A DNA stretch of 62,570 nucleotides, from positions 1 to 62,570 of the forward strand of contig NZ_KN234767.1 in NCBI RefSeq assembly GCF_000764025.1, given 5' to 3'. Under the pieces are notes generated by a model. That model was given only the letters and a program-made list of their open reading frames with translations, searched no databases and was not told the DNA's origin. This DNA comes from Pseudohaliea rubra DSM 19751 (GTDB lineage Bacteria > Pseudomonadota > Gammaproteobacteria > Pseudomonadales > Halieaceae). Position 1 is the stretch's first letter. Each line of letters starts with the position of its first letter. Positions 42,956 to 52,067 of the stretch are shown here, piece by piece. The translations under genes and the position numbers were made by a program.

Positions 42956-44944
42956 TCAGTCAAACAGCGCCTGCAGCGAGGCCAGGGTCTCCTGGCCTCG
43001 CTCGCTGTTCTTTTCTTTATCCGCCTCGGTGCCGCCAATACGCTCGAGGTCATCCTGCGGCAGTTCGTCGAGGAAGCGGCTCGGTGTGCTGTCGATCTTC
43101 TCCCCGTACTGGCGCCGCTGACGGGCCCAGGTCAAAGTCAGCGTTTCCCGGGCGCGGGTGATGCCCACGTAGGCCAGGCGGCGCTCCTCCTCGATGGCGC
43201 CGTCATCGAGGCTGTTGCGGTGCGGCAGCAGCCCCTCTTCCATGCCGATGAGAAACACGTGGGGGAACTCCAGCCCCTTGGCGGCGTGCAGGGTCATGAG
43301 TTGTACCGAGCTCTCGCTGGCGCGCTCTTCCTCCTGCTGTTCCATCAGGTCGCGGAGCAGGAGCTGTGCCACCGCGTCTTCCAGGGAGCAGTTTTCCCGG
43401 CGCATGAGTGAACCCAGGCTCTCTACCAGGAACCACACATTGCGCATGCGGCGCTCCGCCACGGTCTCGTCGGAGCTCTGCTTGAGCAGCCAGTCCTCGT
43501 AGCGGATCTCCCGCAGCAGATCGCGCAGGGCATCGGTGCCGCCGCTCTCGCGGGCCGCGCGGCGGGTGCGTGCGAGGAGGGCGGTGAACTGGCGCAGCCG
43601 CTCCGCCGTGGCCGTGGGCACCGCGGCACCGTCACAGGCCCGGGCCAGGCTGGTGCCCCCTGCGGTGGCCGCCTGCCCGAGTGCGGCGAGGGTCGTTGCA
43701 CCCAGGCCCCGGCGCGGCGTATTGGCGGCGCGCAGGAAGGCGTTGTCGTCGTCCGGGTTGATGAGCAGGCGCAGGTAGGCCATGACGTCCTTGATCTCGT
43801 TGCGGGCGAAGAAGGACGTACCGCCGCTCAGCTGGTAGGGCACCTGCTGGCGCTGCAGCACCAGCTCCAGGAGCCGGGCCTGGTGGTTGCTGCGGTAAAG
43901 GATGGCGTAGTTACCCCAGCGGGTGCGCTTGCGCAGGTTGTGGTCAACGATCTCCGCTACCACCTGCTCCGCCTCCGCGTCCTCGTCGGCGCACTGCATC
44001 ACGCGCAGCGGCTCCCCGGGGCCCAGGTCGCTCCAGAGTGACTTCTCGTGCAGGTGCGGGTTGTTCGCGATGAGGGTATTGGCCGCGTGCAGGATGCGCG
44101 TGCGCGAGCGGTAGTTCTGCTCGAGCTTGATCACCCGCAGCGCCGGAAAGTCCTGCCCCAGCTGGCCGAGGTTTTCCGGCCGGGCGCCGCGCCAGGCGTA
44201 GATGGACTGGTCGTCGTCGCCCACGGCGGTGAGCGCGCCGCGGGGGTCCACGAGCTGGCGCACCAGCAGGTACTGCGCCTCGTTGGTGTCCTGGTACTCG
44301 TCCACGAGCAGGTAGTGCACCTGTTCCTGCCAGCGCTGCCGCGTCTCCGGGCAGCGCCCGAGGAGGGCCGTGGGCAGGCAGAGGAGGTCGTCGAAATCCA
44401 CGGCGTTGAAGGTGCGCAGGGCCTCGTCGTAGCGCTCGTAGGCGCGCGCCGCCAGCAGGGCGGTGGCGTCCTCCGCGGCACTGGCGGCCGCGGCCGGTGC
44501 AAGGCCGGCGTTCTTCCACTGGCTGATGCGCTGCATGATCACCGGCGCAGGGTCTGCCGCGCGAGCCTGTTCACCGGCCAGGAGGTCCCGGAGCAGCGCC
44601 AGGCTGTCGAGGTTGTCCATAATGGAAAAGCCGCGGCGCAGCCCCGCCTTGCCGAGCTCCGCGCGCAGGATGCGCAGGCCCAGCTGGTGGAAGGTGCTGA
44701 TGGCCAGGCCCTCGGCCTGTTCCCGGGGCAGCAGCCGCCCCAGGCGCTCGCGCATCTCCCGGGCGGCCTTGTTGGTGAAGGTCACTGCTGCGACCCGGTC
44801 TGGCCGGAGACCGCACTCGCGCACCAGGTAGGCCACCTTGCGGGTGATCACGCTGGTCTTGCCGCTGCCGGCGCCGGCGAGGACGAGGAGCGGGCCGTCG
44901 ATGTAGCGGACGGCGTCGCGTTGGGGGGGGTTGAGGTCATTCAT
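42956..44944 (-). CDS. rep: ATP-dependent DNA helicase Rep
   Basis: A 662-residue UvrD/Rep-family SF1 helicase. Motif I is LAGAGSGKTSVIT, motif II region DEYQDTN, motif III DDDQSIYAWRGA, and motif VI YVGITRARETL. Rep removes proteins ahead of replication forks. The last 36 bp region is duplicated 1.4 kb away (41552-41587). A G7 tract encodes Pro-Pro near the N-terminus. It is divergent from the response regulator gene. Confidence 0.96.
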   Translation of the reverse strand: MNDLNPPQRDAVRYIDGPLLVLAGAGSGKTSVITRKVAYLVRECGLRPDRVAAVTFTNKAAREMRERLGRLLPREQAEGLAISTFHQLGLRILRAELGKAGLRRGFSIMDNLDSLALLRDLLAGEQARAADPAPVIMQRISQWKNAGLAPAAAASAAEDATALLAARAYERYDEALRTFNAVDFDDLLCLPTALLGRCPETRQRWQEQVHYLLVDEYQDTNEAQYLLVRQLVDPRGALTAVGDDDQSIYAWRGARPENLGQLGQDFPALRVIKLEQNYRSRTRILHAANTLIANNPHLHEKSLWSDLGPGEPLRVMQCADEDAEAEQVVAEIVDHNLRKRTRWGNYAILYRSNHQARLLELVLQRQQVPYQLSGGTSFFARNEIKDVMAYLRLLINPDDDNAFLRAANTPRRGLGATTLAALGQAATAGGTSLARACDGAAVPTATAERLRQFTALLARTRRAARESGGTDALRDLLREIRYEDWLLKQSSDETVAERRMRNVWFLVESLGSLMRRENCSLEDAVAQLLLRDLMEQQEEERASESSVQLMTLHAAKGLEFPHVFLIGMEEGLLPHRNSLDDGAIEEERRLAYVGITRARETLTLTWARQRRQYGEKIDSTPSRFLDELPQDDLERIGGTEADKEKNSERGQETLASLQALFD
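42968..43003. repeat. Direct repeat copy within rep 3' end (right copy)
   Basis: 36 bp identical to 41552-41587. Here it lies inside the intact rep coding region, just before the stop codon. Integrative elements often use gene 3' ends and restore them with a copy, which fits this pair. Confidence 0.8.
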
Positions 44945-45006
44945 CGCGTTGGTGTGTTTCAGCTGAAGAATGTGACGACGCGCACAGGTGTTGAATAGCT
45001 GACGCT

Positions 45007-45024
45007 CTGTTAATGGCCTGTTAA
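45007..45024. promoter_or_regulatory. Direct repeat CTGTTAA-N4-CTGTTAA upstream of the response regulator
   Basis: CTGTTAATGGCCTGTTAA: two identical 7-mers with 11-bp periodicity, the geometry of OmpR/PhoB-family binding sites. It is 53 bp upstream of the regulator start and between it and rep. The same motif is at 49749-49766. Confidence 0.6.
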
Positions 45025-45077
45025 TTCCGAGTCCGGACTTGACTTGTTAAACTTTTAAAGAAATGAGAGGAAGTGTC

Positions 45078-45809
45078 ATGACGTCAGACAGCCCGCTCAA
45101 AACCGGCACGATCGGGGGCAACCCCGGTACTACGGTGCTGATCGTCGAGGACGACTTCGCCAACAAATACCTTTGCGAAGCTCTGCTTCGCGATGCGGGG
45201 TTCCGCGTAACCTCGGTAAGTAACTGCACTGAGGCCAAGCGCATTCTACGCCGCTTCCGCTTCAGTGTCGTGCTGCTGGATCTTGGTCTCCCGGATGGCG
45301 ACGGGATGGAGTTGCTCCCCGAGCTGCGCCCGAGCCAGGCAGCCCTGATCATGACCGTGCGCGGCGAGCCGGAGCAGCGCGCCAGGGGCCTGCGCTCCGG
45401 GGCGGTGGATTACATCGTCAAACCCTTTCATCCGGACGAGTTAATCTGGCGCGTAGAGCGGGCGAGAGTCTATCCGGACCCCAGACGCCTCGGGACGGCG
45501 GATCATATTCTGTGGCGTGGCTTCGCGCTCCATCCTGAGCACCGGGAATTTCATGCGCCCGGGGGGGGGGTTATTCGCCTCACGGCGGGCGAGACAGAAA
45601 TCCTCGGCAGGCTGCTTCGACGCAACACCGTGGTGGCCCGTGAGGTCCTCGCCGACGCTGTCTCAAGCGGCTACGGCAGCGGCCGTTCCGTATCAGTGCT
45701 TGTTTCCCGGCTTCGTCGCAAATTGCGGGCCACCACTGGCTTCGAGCACATCGAGATCCTGGCTATCCAGGGCAGCGGGTATCATATTCAATGGACGGGG
45801 TCACAATGA
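45078..45809 (+). CDS. OmpR/PhoB-type response regulator
   Basis: A 243-residue regulator with an N-terminal receiver domain (TVLIVEDDFANKYL, phospho-acceptor Asp68 in VVLLDLGLPDG, Lys in YIVKPFHP) and a C-terminal winged helix (VSVLVSRLRRKL, IQGSGYHI). ATG 45078 has GAGAGGAAG upstream; ATG 45063 is a weaker alternative. A run of nine G (45561-45569) lies between the two domains. The stop overlaps the kinase start by ATGA. The pair is probably a phosphorelay output for the surface genes at 49.8-58.6 kb. Confidence 0.92.
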   Translation: MTSDSPLKTGTIGGNPGTTVLIVEDDFANKYLCEALLRDAGFRVTSVSNCTEAKRILRRFRFSVVLLDLGLPDGDGMELLPELRPSQAALIMTVRGEPEQRARGLRSGAVDYIVKPFHPDELIWRVERARVYPDPRRLGTADHILWRGFALHPEHREFHAPGGGVIRLTAGETEILGRLLRRNTVVAREVLADAVSSGYGSGRSVSVLVSRLRRKLRATTGFEHIEILAIQGSGYHIQWTGSQ

Positions 45810-48460
45810 TCCACGTCCTGCTTCTGCTAGCGCTTCTGGCCGGCTTTCTGTCGGCGGGGCCCGACGCGAAGGCGGAACCCGCACGGTATTACGCCGCCGA
45901 TTATCTGCACGATATCGAGGGCGGGCAGACGGTGGCTGAAGCGATCGCCGGAGCCGGTCGCGCATGGCGTTCCGGCACTGCCCCCTCCGGGCACCTGGAG
46001 GGGGCTCTCTGGGTTCGTTATAGGGCGGCAGCGCTTGCCGATGAGGCTCCGGTCGTCGTCACGATGGGAGACTGGTGGGTAGATTCAGTGAGCGCCTATC
46101 TTGTTGGCTCATCGGGCGGGGTGGTCCGGCGGCTGGCGGCGGTTGCCGAGCCCGGCTTCTACACGCCCCACGCCTTTCGCCTGCCGACTGACCTCGCACC
46201 CGGGACACAGCTGGTTTTCCGCCTCGCGTCGGAAACCGCCATAAGGCCGCAGCTGTCTTCCTTTTCTCCGACAGCTTTCGTCAAGCTGCTGGAACAGCGC
46301 CGTCTCCTGGCTGTGGGCGCACTCGGTGGCATGGGGGTCTGTGCTCTGTTTCTCGCGATCGCGGCGATAGTGCTTCGGGCCCCATCGGCCGCCTGGCTCG
46401 CCCTGGCGACGGTCGGTTTGCAAGCCTACGTCATACTTGATGCCGGCGCCCTGCCGGGCAGCTGGCTGGTGCAGCTGCATGGTGATTTTGCTGTATGGAA
46501 CCCGCTTTACATGCTGCCCGTTGTCATCGCCATGCTGGGTATGCTGAGAACCGCGTTCCCCCTTGCGCAGCACTACCCGTGGCTGGAGCGTGTGTGTCTG
46601 GGCGGGCAGGGGCTGCTGATTACCTGCTGGGTCGCTGGCCTGGCCGGCGGAGGGCGATGGCTGCTGGTGATCACCAACGTGTCGGTGCTCGGTGTGTTGC
46701 TTGTCATTCTGCTGACTTTCGCTCTGTTGATTAAGCGGGGGCAAAAATGGGCTGGCCTGGGCCTGTGTTCCGCCCTGCCACTCGGCCTTGTGGCGCTTCT
46801 GCGCAGCCCTCTGCTCTTCACTGAGCGCTCGGTAGGCGGCTGGGACCAGGTGCAGCAGCTGCTGCCCTTTGCCACCGTACTGCTATGCATAGCCCTGCTT
46901 TTGAGCCGCTTTTTGACAGAGATCGACGAGCGGCGGCGTATCGGCCGGGATCTCGCCAGTGTTGAAGCTGACGCCCGGCGGAAGCTTGAGCGAGAGGTGC
47001 GTCGCCGGACCCTGGAGGCGGAGCGAGCCCGCCTGGCGGCAGAGAAACTGGCGCGCGTGAAGGATCGTTTCATGGTGGCCGTCTCGCATGACCTGCGCAC
47101 GCCGCTGGCGACCATCGTCGGTGTTGTTGAGCTTCTCGAATCGGGCGCCGATGACCTGAGTGCGGACCGGCAGCGCGGCATGCTGCGGCGCGCTTCGCGA
47201 TACATCCTCGATGTGATCGAGGATCTGACCCTCTACGAGCGCCTTAAGTCAGGCTCTCAGCGCCCGTCTTCTAACCAGTTTTCACTGGTTGGGATTGCCG
47301 AGGATATCGAGGGTCTCCTGGGCGAAAGGGCGGCCGATAACGGCGTGCTACTGTCGATCGACATACCGCCGGGGCTGCCTGACGTCGTATGCGACCGGCG
47401 CTACGTATCGCGGATACTGGTCAACCTGACGACGAATGCGTTGGCAGCGACGTCTTCCGGTGGGGCAGTGCAGTTGGATCTTGCTTTGCGACAGGGCGAA
47501 ACGGGCCGGGAACTCATGATGACTGTGGCCGACGCGGGCCGTGGGCTTGCCCCGGAGGCGCTAGCCGCCCTTCGTAGTGGGGATGTCGCAGGCTACGGGT
47601 TCACGGTAGTGGGTGACCTGGTCAACGCGCTTCAGGGCAGGCTGTCAGTCGACAGTGAGCTGGGCAAGGGGACAACCGTCATCGTTACCATACCGGTAGA
47701 AATAGCCACGGCTAGCGAGGACTTGGACCCCGCGAATGCGCTGCTCGAGGTCCAGCGTGTACTGCTGGTGGAGGATGTGCCGGAAAACCAGTTGATCGGC
47801 TCTGCGATGCTGCGTTCCTTCGGGCTGCAGGTCGTAGCCGTCGCATCGTTACGGGAGACGCGGGAGGCGCTTGCCGAGGGAAGCTATGACGTGCTGCTGC
47901 TCGACCGCCAGCTCCCGGACGGCGACGGGCTGGCCGCACTCGAGGAGCTGCGCGCGCTTTGCCGCAGCCGCTTTTACTACCCGCGCTGCGTACTCGTCAC
48001 GGCGGATTCCAGCGCCGAGGCGCGGGACAGCGCGCTGAACAACGGCTTCGACTCCCTGCTCTTGAAGCCATACACGCTGCGGCAGCTACGTGATGCGCTC
48101 GCTGGTGGCTCCGGCCGCCTCCCTGACGTGCCCGCGGTAGGCCACCGTAACTACCTCGACCTGCTCGCTCCAGAGCAGCGGAGGCAGGTGCTGCAGGGCT
48201 TCAAGGCAACAGCGGGCGAGGTGCAGGACGCGCTGCGGCTTGCGCTCAAGTATGATGACGTCGAGCTTGCCCTGTCGGCCAGTCACCGCCTTGTGGGCAG
48301 CGCTTCTGCCGCGGCCCGCGAGCGGCTTGCTGAGCAGGCACGTGCGGTAAATGACCACCTGAGGCGCGATCATCGCCTCGACCGTCACGGCCTGGAACAA
48401 TTGCTGTATAGGCTGGCCGCCAGCGTGGAGGGGGTGGCGGTCGAACAGGCAGCTCTCTGA
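45806..48460 (+). CDS. Hybrid histidine kinase with 7TMR, REC and HPt domains
   Basis: An 884-residue inner-membrane sensor. A signal peptide precedes a periplasmic 7TMR-DISMED2-like domain (to about residue 160) and a seven-helix region (to about 390). A coiled linker follows, then HisKA (His428 in VAVSHDLRTPL), an ATPase domain (N-box VNLTTNALAATSSG, G-box DAGRGLAPEAL), a receiver domain (Asp700 in LLLDRQLPDG) and a C-terminal HPt domain (His827 in SASHRLVGSASA). This is a full His-Asp-His relay for the adjacent regulator. The ligand is unknown; 7TMR-DISM sensors often detect sugars or extracellular cues. Confidence 0.92.
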   Translation: MIHVLLLLALLAGFLSAGPDAKAEPARYYAADYLHDIEGGQTVAEAIAGAGRAWRSGTAPSGHLEGALWVRYRAAALADEAPVVVTMGDWWVDSVSAYLVGSSGGVVRRLAAVAEPGFYTPHAFRLPTDLAPGTQLVFRLASETAIRPQLSSFSPTAFVKLLEQRRLLAVGALGGMGVCALFLAIAAIVLRAPSAAWLALATVGLQAYVILDAGALPGSWLVQLHGDFAVWNPLYMLPVVIAMLGMLRTAFPLAQHYPWLERVCLGGQGLLITCWVAGLAGGGRWLLVITNVSVLGVLLVILLTFALLIKRGQKWAGLGLCSALPLGLVALLRSPLLFTERSVGGWDQVQQLLPFATVLLCIALLLSRFLTEIDERRRIGRDLASVEADARRKLEREVRRRTLEAERARLAAEKLARVKDRFMVAVSHDLRTPLATIVGVVELLESGADDLSADRQRGMLRRASRYILDVIEDLTLYERLKSGSQRPSSNQFSLVGIAEDIEGLLGERAADNGVLLSIDIPPGLPDVVCDRRYVSRILVNLTTNALAATSSGGAVQLDLALRQGETGRELMMTVADAGRGLAPEALAALRSGDVAGYGFTVVGDLVNALQGRLSVDSELGKGTTVIVTIPVEIATASEDLDPANALLEVQRVLLVEDVPENQLIGSAMLRSFGLQVVAVASLRETREALAEGSYDVLLLDRQLPDGDGLAALEELRALCRSRFYYPRCVLVTADSSAEARDSALNNGFDSLLLKPYTLRQLRDALAGGSGRLPDVPAVGHRNYLDLLAPEQRRQVLQGFKATAGEVQDALRLALKYDDVELALSASHRLVGSASAAARERLAEQARAVNDHLRRDHRLDRHGLEQLLYRLAASVEGVAVEQAAL

Positions 48461-48518
48461 CGCCGCGCTGCACGCAGCAGGGGGCCAGCACCCTGGGCGT
48501 CCCGTCCTGACCGAGCCG

Positions 48519-49331
48519 TTATCGCAACAGTCGGCCTTTGCGAAAGGGCGTCGGCCTTGAAAAATAAAAGCCCTGGAAGCTCCGGCAGCCATGCTTTGCG
48601 AGTAAGTTCAGCTGCGCCCGAGTTTCAATGCCTTCCGCTGTTACGGACAGGCCGAGCTCTATCGCCAGCTCCAGCATCGCGGCGATCACCGCGTAATTTT
48701 TGTCGCAATAGCCCGCCTGCGCCACGAAGGATCGGTCGATCTTGATGCCATCGATGGGCAGCTGGACGAGATGCGTGAGAGATGAATAGCCGGTGCCGAA
48801 ATCATCCAGGATGATCCGGAAGCCGAACTCGCGCAGCAGGTTGAGACCCGCCGTGACCGCAGTGGGGTTGTCGGCGATTGCCGTTTCCGTGACCTCGAGC
48901 TTGCAGCGCTCCCGGGGCAGCCGGCTTTGGGCCAGCAGCTCCGCGAAGCGGGGGATGAAGTCTGGCTCCGTGAACTGAACAGGGCTCAGGTTGATCGCAA
49001 CCGTGGAGTCCTGACCGAGGTGCTCGAGCAGCCCAGCCTCGCAATCCCGTGCTACCCGGGAGAGGAGCCCGAAGCCGAGCGGATGTATGAGGCCCGTTGC
49101 CTCGGCCCAGGGGATGAACCGGTCGGGCCCCAGGGTTCCCCGCCGCGGGCATTCCCAGCGCAGCAGGGCCTCTGCTCCGAGCACCCGGCCGCGCTCATCG
49201 TGTTCGGTCTGGTACCAGGGGCGAAATTCGCCGTGGAGCAGCGCAGCTTCTAGGTCGCCCGACCGGGTAGGGCTTGCTGCCGTAGCTCTGGGGATATCGC
49301 CAACGGCGTTGTCCATGCTAGTACCGACCAT
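48519..49331 (-). CDS. EAL-domain c-di-GMP phosphodiesterase
   Basis: A 270-residue, stand-alone EAL protein. Catalytic and metal residues are all visible: AEALLRW, INLSPVQF, LEVTETAI, DDFGTGYSS, IKIDRSF, AEGIET and FQGFYFSRP, so it should hydrolyse c-di-GMP. No GGDEF, PAS or membrane segment is present. It converges on the kinase gene and is divergent from the surface-protein operon, which fits control of adhesion. The start could be ATG 49331 or ATG 49316; neither has a clear ribosome site. Confidence 0.92.
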   Translation of the reverse strand: MVGTSMDNAVGDIPRATAASPTRSGDLEAALLHGEFRPWYQTEHDERGRVLGAEALLRWECPRRGTLGPDRFIPWAEATGLIHPLGFGLLSRVARDCEAGLLEHLGQDSTVAINLSPVQFTEPDFIPRFAELLAQSRLPRERCKLEVTETAIADNPTAVTAGLNLLREFGFRIILDDFGTGYSSLTHLVQLPIDGIKIDRSFVAQAGYCDKNYAVIAAMLELAIELGLSVTAEGIETRAQLNLLAKHGCRSFQGFYFSRPTPFRKGRLLR

Positions 49332-49828
49332 CAAGGATGCCCAGAGTGTGGCGGCAGCGGTTTAACCGGTGGTCAACATTACGTTGCAACGCAGATAACT
49401 CGAGTGAGGCTAGCTTTTCTCTTGTGACGCAAATCACAAAATGACCAGGGAAGCGCGTGGGACCTTACCGCTGTATGAGAGTCGGGCTCACTGCGGGAGG
49501 TGCATGTATGAGGGGCCGCCTTTCGTTGGCTTTTTTCCACCTTGATGAAGTCCAGTTCAGCGCCGTAATCCCCTGCTCAGTCGGCAAGAGGCCTCGAGAC
49601 GAGCTTTTGGTCGATTGTCCCGGCGGACCTTGCTCGGGGAGCCATGCCGCTGCGCTACGCTCAGGCCCTCAGGCTGCGGGCAGCCGGATAGCGCTGCTTG
49701 GACAACGTCGTGCGGAAAAATTCAGATTGTTAGGCGGCTCTTCATCCCCTGTTAACTCTCTGTTAAGAGTCTTCCGGTGAAATACCCGTCCCGAAACTAT
49801 CCCCACATCCGGATTGGAGAATCAACAG
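49332..49828. other. Long divergent intergenic region with regulator repeats
   Basis: About 500 bp without a convincing gene; the open frame at 49457-49780 has no protein-like features. The right part holds CTGTTAACTCTCTGTTAA at 49749-49766, and TTGTTAG at 49727, exactly two 11-bp steps upstream of it. Base composition becomes richer in A+T towards the right end. Confidence 0.6.
49749..49766 (+). promoter_or_regulatory. Direct repeat CTGTTAA-N4-CTGTTAA upstream of the surface operon
   Basis: The same 7-mer pair with the same 4-bp spacer length as at 45007-45024. It lies 63 bp upstream of the first surface-protein start, a suitable position for activation by an OmpR-type regulator. Confidence 0.6.
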
Positions 49829-51946
49829 ATGGTAATTGGCACATTGTCATTCGCAACCAAACGGGGCCGGCTGCGCCAAACCTGCGGGGTATTGTTGGTT
49901 GCGGGCTTATGGGGCATAGCTAGCCCATCGCAGGCGGGCTGTCCAGCGACACAAGCGCCAGAGGGATCTGGAACCTCCACCGATCCATATCTAATCCAAA
50001 CAGTTAATAATCTTTACTGGATGTCTGAAGTAGGGGACGGATTCGGTTCCGGGCAGTTGTCTGATGCGAGTACCTCGGCGGTTTATTTGAAGCAAACTCA
50101 AGACATTGATGCCGCATCAATCAACGAATGTCCCGATCCTTGGAATTCCCCTCAGCTAAAAGGCATTTACGATGGGGATGGTCATCGGATTTCAAATTTG
50201 ACGGCATATAAAAATGGCAACGCATTGGGCCTTTTCGGAACTCTTTTGATCGCGAGTGATGCGGGCATCAAGAATTTGGTCCTCGAAAATTTTACAGTTG
50301 GAGATGAGGATGCTCGGGACGTGGGGGGGATTGTATCCAGTGTCGCATATGCTACCGGCGCATCGGACCCATCAGAGCGAGCTCTCAGTTTCTCAAGGCT
50401 TAAATTAATTTCTTCAACGCTTAAGACTACGGACTTTAGCGGCAAGATTGGTGGGATTATCTCGTATCTCGGCCCGCCTCCCACTGGCTCTGGAATCAGT
50501 GTGGAAGTTACACTGGAGGAGCTTGCCGTTGTTGATACCACGATGGAGACAACCAGCTCTGGAACTCCCGCTGTGGGCGGACTGGTGGGCAACGTTCAAG
50601 GCCTGCAAGACTTTACGCTAAAAAATGCTTATGTCGATGCAAGCCTGATAGCCAATTCTAGTGGCAATGCAACCAGAACAGGTGGGCTAATAGGTTGGCT
50701 CGATGGCGATGCTACCGATCCAAATGTTCCGAGTGGTGATGTAGAAAAGAGTTATGCGGTTCTGCGGGATGGAGTTGGCTCGAACACTCGACCTAGCAGC
50801 ATTGCGTTATTCGGGTCATTTTCGACTTCAGACTCCGACATGGATTTGACGTTTCAGCATCTTTATCTGGAGAGTGCCGACGAGGATGTAGGCGATACCT
50901 CTGGCTTAACGTATGCCAGCACCAGAGTCAGTGCAGCTGATCTTTTGGATGATGCCACATTCAGTGGGTTTGATTTTACAGCCTCTGGTCCTTGGCGCAT
51001 TAATTCTGCCGTCAATGACGGCGCACCCTACCTCAGCTGGGAGTTTCCTGATCCTGAGGTTACGGTCGACACTTCACCTGTCCCACCTGGCGCTGGAATC
51101 TCTGTCACTCCGAGCGATAACCCAATCACCGTTGTATTGGGACAAACGCAATCTTTGGATATCACCGTCAACCCGGGTTATGCCCTCCAGATTGACCCGG
51201 CATCCACCTGCGCAGGCAGTTTGACCGGAAGCACTTACCAGACGGAAGCACTCACCGAAGACTGCACCGTCAAGATCAATGCCTTCAATCATGGCGATGC
51301 GTTTGTTGATGGTTCGGTAGAAGTAGAAGACGCGGCGCCGAACAGTGGCGATGGCAACAATGATGGTGTGGACGATGCCGACCAGGTCGAGGTGGCATCC
51401 GTTCTGTTGGATTCTGATTCCGGCTCGGCTGTATATGCAACGGTCGAATCCCTTGGTGGCCGCCCGCTCGTCGAGGTCTCGACTAGTTCGATTGACACCG
51501 ACAACTTCGCTTCTTTGCCCGGTCTTCCCGAGGGTTCTGAGGCGGTGCTGGGTATGCTCGAGTTCAAAGCTCTACAGGTAGCAAATGGGGGCACAGAGAC
51601 CTTCAAGGTCACCGTGCACTCCGACGCCGCATTGGAGGGTGTCTTGAAATGGAATAGGGTTGCCGACCAATGGGACTCGATTGGTACGGTGAGTGGGCAA
51701 TCTGTCACCTTCTACATCACAGATGGTGGACCATACGACCGCCACGGTTCAGCCGATGGCGAAATCCTTGACCCCATTGTCCCGCTGACGTCGGTCTCGA
51801 CCTCCGGAGGCGCCAGCGGTACTGCCAGCGGTGACGCGTTGGCGGTGCCGACCACCTCGCGCTCTTTACTGGCGCTGATGGCGGCTTTGATGCTGGGGTT
51901 GGTATTCCTGCAAAGGGCCGCCCGTCATCAACAACAACGGCTTTAA
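49829..51946 (+). CDS. Secreted GLUG / choice-of-anchor-U surface protein with C-terminal sorting tail
   Basis: A 705-residue exported protein. After a signal peptide (GVLLVAGLWGIASPSQA) comes a beta-helix-like region with GLUG-type repeats (GIYDGDGHRISNLTAY, PAVGGLVGNVQG, TGGLIGWLDG), a short Asp/Asn calcium-type stretch (GDGNNDGVDDADQ) and a choice-of-anchor-U-like domain ending in VTFYITDGGPYDRHGSADG. The C-terminus has VPTTS, a hydrophobic helix and a basic tail, like IPTL-CTERM sorting signals. ATG 49829 has GGAG upstream. Likely an adhesin or filament-tip protein encoded with the fibre genes downstream. Confidence 0.8.
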   Translation: MVIGTLSFATKRGRLRQTCGVLLVAGLWGIASPSQAGCPATQAPEGSGTSTDPYLIQTVNNLYWMSEVGDGFGSGQLSDASTSAVYLKQTQDIDAASINECPDPWNSPQLKGIYDGDGHRISNLTAYKNGNALGLFGTLLIASDAGIKNLVLENFTVGDEDARDVGGIVSSVAYATGASDPSERALSFSRLKLISSTLKTTDFSGKIGGIISYLGPPPTGSGISVEVTLEELAVVDTTMETTSSGTPAVGGLVGNVQGLQDFTLKNAYVDASLIANSSGNATRTGGLIGWLDGDATDPNVPSGDVEKSYAVLRDGVGSNTRPSSIALFGSFSTSDSDMDLTFQHLYLESADEDVGDTSGLTYASTRVSAADLLDDATFSGFDFTASGPWRINSAVNDGAPYLSWEFPDPEVTVDTSPVPPGAGISVTPSDNPITVVLGQTQSLDITVNPGYALQIDPASTCAGSLTGSTYQTEALTEDCTVKINAFNHGDAFVDGSVEVEDAAPNSGDGNNDGVDDADQVEVASVLLDSDSGSAVYATVESLGGRPLVEVSTSSIDTDNFASLPGLPEGSEAVLGMLEFKALQVANGGTETFKVTVHSDAALEGVLKWNRVADQWDSIGTVSGQSVTFYITDGGPYDRHGSADGEILDPIVPLTSVSTSGGASGTASGDALAVPTTSRSLLALMAALMLGLVFLQRAARHQQQRL

Positions 51947-52067
51947 TCACGCTCAGCTGGTTGACTCAAGCCCGGGCCGCCAATGGCCGGTTGTTTGGGC
52001 TGTGTCTGCATTGTATGACCCATTCGTTTGAGAGCGCACTGTTTCAAGCGAATTAAGGAGGATTCTC

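Noticed and set aside
49457-49780. A 107-codon frame in the region before the surface operon
   Set aside because: No ribosome site, no family features, and it covers the likely regulator-binding repeats.
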